Below, piece after piece: positions 6,690-8,169 of a DNA stretch of 8,169 nucleotides. Below the pieces are notes generated by a model, which was given only the letters and a program-made list of their open reading frames with translations, did not search any database and was not told the DNA's origin. The first letter of the stretch is position 1. The number at the start of each line of letters is the position of its first letter. Position numbers and translations under genes: made by a program. This DNA is from TMED14 sp041192685 (GTDB lineage Bacteria > Bacteroidota > Bacteroidia > Flavobacteriales > Schleiferiaceae). Location: NCBI GenBank assembly GCA_041192685.1, contig JBEEMM010000063.1, positions 1-8,169 on the forward strand, given 5' to 3'.

Positions 6690-7700
6690 GTGAATTCTCG
6701 CTTGTCCAACCGCGTGAACGCAATGGCTCTACCCATGACCATTGCGATGGCTAAAAAAAGCCGCGCCCTGCAAGAACAAGGAATTGACATTATCAGCCTC
6801 AGTTTGGGCGAGCCCGACTTTGATACCCCAGAACTCGCCAAGGCGGCGGGCATTCGAGGAATCGAAGAAAACTTCTCGCACTACATGCCCGTCAGCGGCT
6901 ACAACGACGTGCGCGACGCCGTTGCCCACAAGCTGCTGCGCGACAACAAACTATCCTACCAGCGAAACCAGATTGTTATAAGTACTGGCGCCAAGCAGTC
7001 CATCGCCAACCTCATGATGGCCCTGGTAAACCCCGGAGATGAGGTGGTCGTGCCTGCACCCTATTGGGTTAGCTACAACGACCTCGCAGAATTCTGCGGC
7101 GCAACCGTGGTAAGCCCCGTTGCGGGCCGAGAGCAGGACTTTAAAATCAGCCCAGCGCAGCTTCGGGCATCGCTCAGTTCCAAGACTAAAGTGCTGGTTT
7201 TCAGTAGTCCTAACAACCCCAGTGGGGCCATGTACCGCCAGGATGAGCTGGAAGCCCTTGCGAAGGTGCTTCTGGACTATCCCGAGGTGGTGGTGATTGC
7301 AGACGAAATCTATGAATACCTCAACTTCGGAGAGGTTCCGCACTACAGCTTTGCTCAAATCGAGGGAATGTACGAGCGCACCGCAACGGTCAACGGCATG
7401 TCCAAGGGATATGCCATGACCGGCTGGAGGCTCGGCTATATGGCCGCACCGGAGTGGTTAGCCGAAGCCTGCGACAAAATTCAGTCCCAGTTTACCAGCG
7501 GAGCCAGCAGCATAAGCCAACGCGCTGCCCTCGGCGCCTTACTGGCGGGACCTGAACCCATTCAGTATATGGTTGAAGCGTTTAAATCCCGCCGCGACCT
7601 CTTCCTAAAGGCTTTGAGTCATGCGCCTAAACTGGGTATTTCAATCAAGTCCTCCGGGGGCCTTTTATGCCTACGTGGATGTCAGAGCCTACTTGAATGA
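6690..7700 (+). CDS. Class I aminotransferase (aspartate aminotransferase-like), N-terminal part before a frameshift
   Basis: This is a PLP-dependent fold-type I aminotransferase of the bacterial Ib aspartate aminotransferase type, which would exchange amino groups between aspartate (or a related amino acid) and 2-oxoglutarate. Visible motifs are the N-terminal LSNRVNAMALPMTIAM (5-20), SLGEPDFDTP (38-47), VSGYNDVRDAV (68-78), STGAKQSIANLMMAL (98-112), PAPYWVSY (122-129), SSPNNPSGAMY (172-182), ADEIYEY (204-210, with Asp205 and Tyr208 for PLP) and NGMSKGYAMTGWRLGY (235-250, with Lys239 as the PLP lysine). The start is GTG 6690, because the family similarity begins at LSNRV, before the first ATG at 6723. 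After about residue 320 (GISIK) the frame reads an unrelated tail, SSGGLLCLRGCQSLLE, and stops at 7698-7700. The true C-terminus continues in the +1 frame. As written, the product lacks the PxGAFY segment and the substrate-binding arginine, and is probably inactive. Confidence 0.88.
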   Translation: MNSRLSNRVNAMALPMTIAMAKKSRALQEQGIDIISLSLGEPDFDTPELAKAAGIRGIEENFSHYMPVSGYNDVRDAVAHKLLRDNKLSYQRNQIVISTGAKQSIANLMMALVNPGDEVVVPAPYWVSYNDLAEFCGATVVSPVAGREQDFKISPAQLRASLSSKTKVLVFSSPNNPSGAMYRQDELEALAKVLLDYPEVVVIADEIYEYLNFGEVPHYSFAQIEGMYERTATVNGMSKGYAMTGWRLGYMAAPEWLAEACDKIQSQFTSGASSISQRAALGALLAGPEPIQYMVEAFKSRRDLFLKALSHAPKLGISIKSSGGLLCLRGCQSLLE

Positions 7701-7884
7701 ACGCTACCCGAGCTCCAACGACCTGGTCATGTACCTGCTGGAGCATGGCGTGGCAGGCGTACCGGGTGAAGCCTTTGGAACGCCCGGCTACCTGCGCTTT
7801 AGCTATGCGGCAAGCCAGCCTGACCTGGATCGTGCCGCGGAACGAATTGTACAAGCCCTCAACGCACTCGAAGATGAGTCCTGA
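7621..7884 (+). pseudogene. C-terminal part of the same aminotransferase, in the +1 frame
   Basis: From CCT at 7651 this frame reads PPGAFYAYVDV, then a helix (NDLVMYLLEHG), then VAGVPGEAFGTPGYLRFSYA and a final helix ending ALEDES. These are the standard C-terminal blocks of class I aminotransferases, including the arginine in LRFSYA that binds the substrate carboxylate. Joined to the upstream part, the protein would be about 397 residues, the normal family length. The ATG at 7621 is only where the open frame happens to begin and is unlikely to be a real start. The shift lies roughly between 7630 and 7655, near a run of five G (7656-7660). It equals one extra base or two missing bases. There is no stop codon at the junction and no recognisable programmed-frameshift signal, so a sequencing or assembly error or a recent mutation is likelier than recoding. 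The stop overlaps the next gene by 11 bases. Confidence 0.85.
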
Positions 7885-8169
7885 ATTCCGTGACCGCGTC
7901 AATAAGGTACGCGAGAGAATTAACCTCCGGATTTACGATAGCAAGCCTTTTGTAACCAAATTTTTACGGTACCTGAGCGTACCTCTTTCCCTGACGTCCG
8001 TAGGAGCACTTATTGCCTCCTACGGCTATGCCTTGACCGAAGAGCAAATGCAGTGGGTAGGCTTCACCCTAAAATTCACCATCGGATTTTACATTTTTAA
8101 GTACTTCTCCGAACTTTTCTACGACTTCAGTCCGGTTGATTACGTGCGCAGAACTCGATTTGAATTCAT
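7874..8169 (+). CDS. TrkH-type potassium transporter, N-terminal fragment (partial)
   Basis: The frame from ATG 7874 stays open for 98 codons to the window edge. It starts MSPEFRDRVNKVRERINLRIYDSKP, a basic amphipathic N-terminus. A membrane segment follows at about 33-53 (YLSVPLSLTSVGALIASYGYA) and a second at about 61-82 (WVGFTLKFTIGFYIFKYFSEL), then FYDFSPVDYVRRTRFEF. The xxIYDSKP opening and the FYDF-P...RTRFE block match what I recall of the N-terminal extension of Bacteroidota TrkH/KtrB-family potassium uptake proteins, which precedes the four pore repeats. The pore domain itself lies outside the window, so the call rests on the extension only. The start overlaps the aminotransferase end by 11 bases, suggesting co-transcription. 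Confidence 0.7.
   Translation, partial: MSPEFRDRVNKVRERINLRIYDSKPFVTKFLRYLSVPLSLTSVGALIASYGYALTEEQMQWVGFTLKFTIGFYIFKYFSELFYDFSPVDYVRRTRFEF
7998..8025. repeat. 9-bp perfect inverted repeat early in the transporter gene
   Basis: CCGTAGGAG (7998-8006) and CTCCTACGG (8017-8025) are perfect complements separated by ten bases. The element sits about 125 bases into the transporter reading frame and codes for ordinary membrane-segment residues. One such repeat with a short loop is roughly what chance allows in 8 kb, so a regulatory role is not claimed. Confidence 0.3.

Noticed and set aside
7640..7665. Programmed ribosomal frameshift in the aminotransferase
   Set aside because: There is no stop codon at the shift, no Shine-Dalgarno-like stimulator just upstream, and no recognised slippery motif; error or mutation is the simpler reading, though it cannot be excluded.
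1..8169. A novel defence, mobile or biosynthetic system
   Set aside because: Every gene but one falls into a familiar housekeeping family, and there are no transposases, integrases, direct repeats at borders, CRISPR-like spacing or composition breaks visible by eye.

Overview
The window is chromosomal housekeeping sequence, very probably from a GC-rich member of the Bacteroidota and perhaps a Flavobacteriales relative. The pointers are a Bacteroidota-style FtsB/DivIC protein (NKY start, VWMLFLD membrane segment), split small and large methylmalonyl-CoA mutase subunits, a small membrane-anchored protein that resembles a family I know only from Bacteroidota, and a TrkH-type transporter with the N-terminal extension seen in that phylum. 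The assignment rests on recalled family resemblance, not on a search.

Positions 44-6126 (+ strand) hold a tightly packed five-gene operon: an ABC exporter, an FtsB/DivIC-like division protein, the small (mutA) and large (mutB) subunits of AdoCbl-dependent methylmalonyl-CoA mutase, and the GTPase chaperone meaB. Each gene overlaps the next by 4 to 10 bases. The last three form a functional unit: the mutase interconverts (R)-methylmalonyl-CoA and succinyl-CoA, and MeaB loads and protects its cobalamin cofactor. The exporter and the division gene appear to be passengers of the same transcript.

Positions 6123-6644 (- strand) encode a conserved protein of unknown function with one N-terminal membrane segment; its stop codon overlaps that of meaB tail to tail. 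A 45-base gap then separates it from a divergent class I aminotransferase (6690-7884), whose reading frame is broken by a shift near 7630-7655. The aminotransferase end overlaps the start of a TrkH-type potassium transporter gene (7874 onward) that runs off the window.

I see no mobile element, phage gene, CRISPR array, tRNA or rRNA, and no clearly new biological system. The points most worth a second look are the broken aminotransferase frame, an 11-unit heptanucleotide repeat inside the exporter linker, the trimmed mutase subunits, and two consecutive strong inverted repeats at the 3' end of meaB. No stretch longer than 45 bases lacks a gene.
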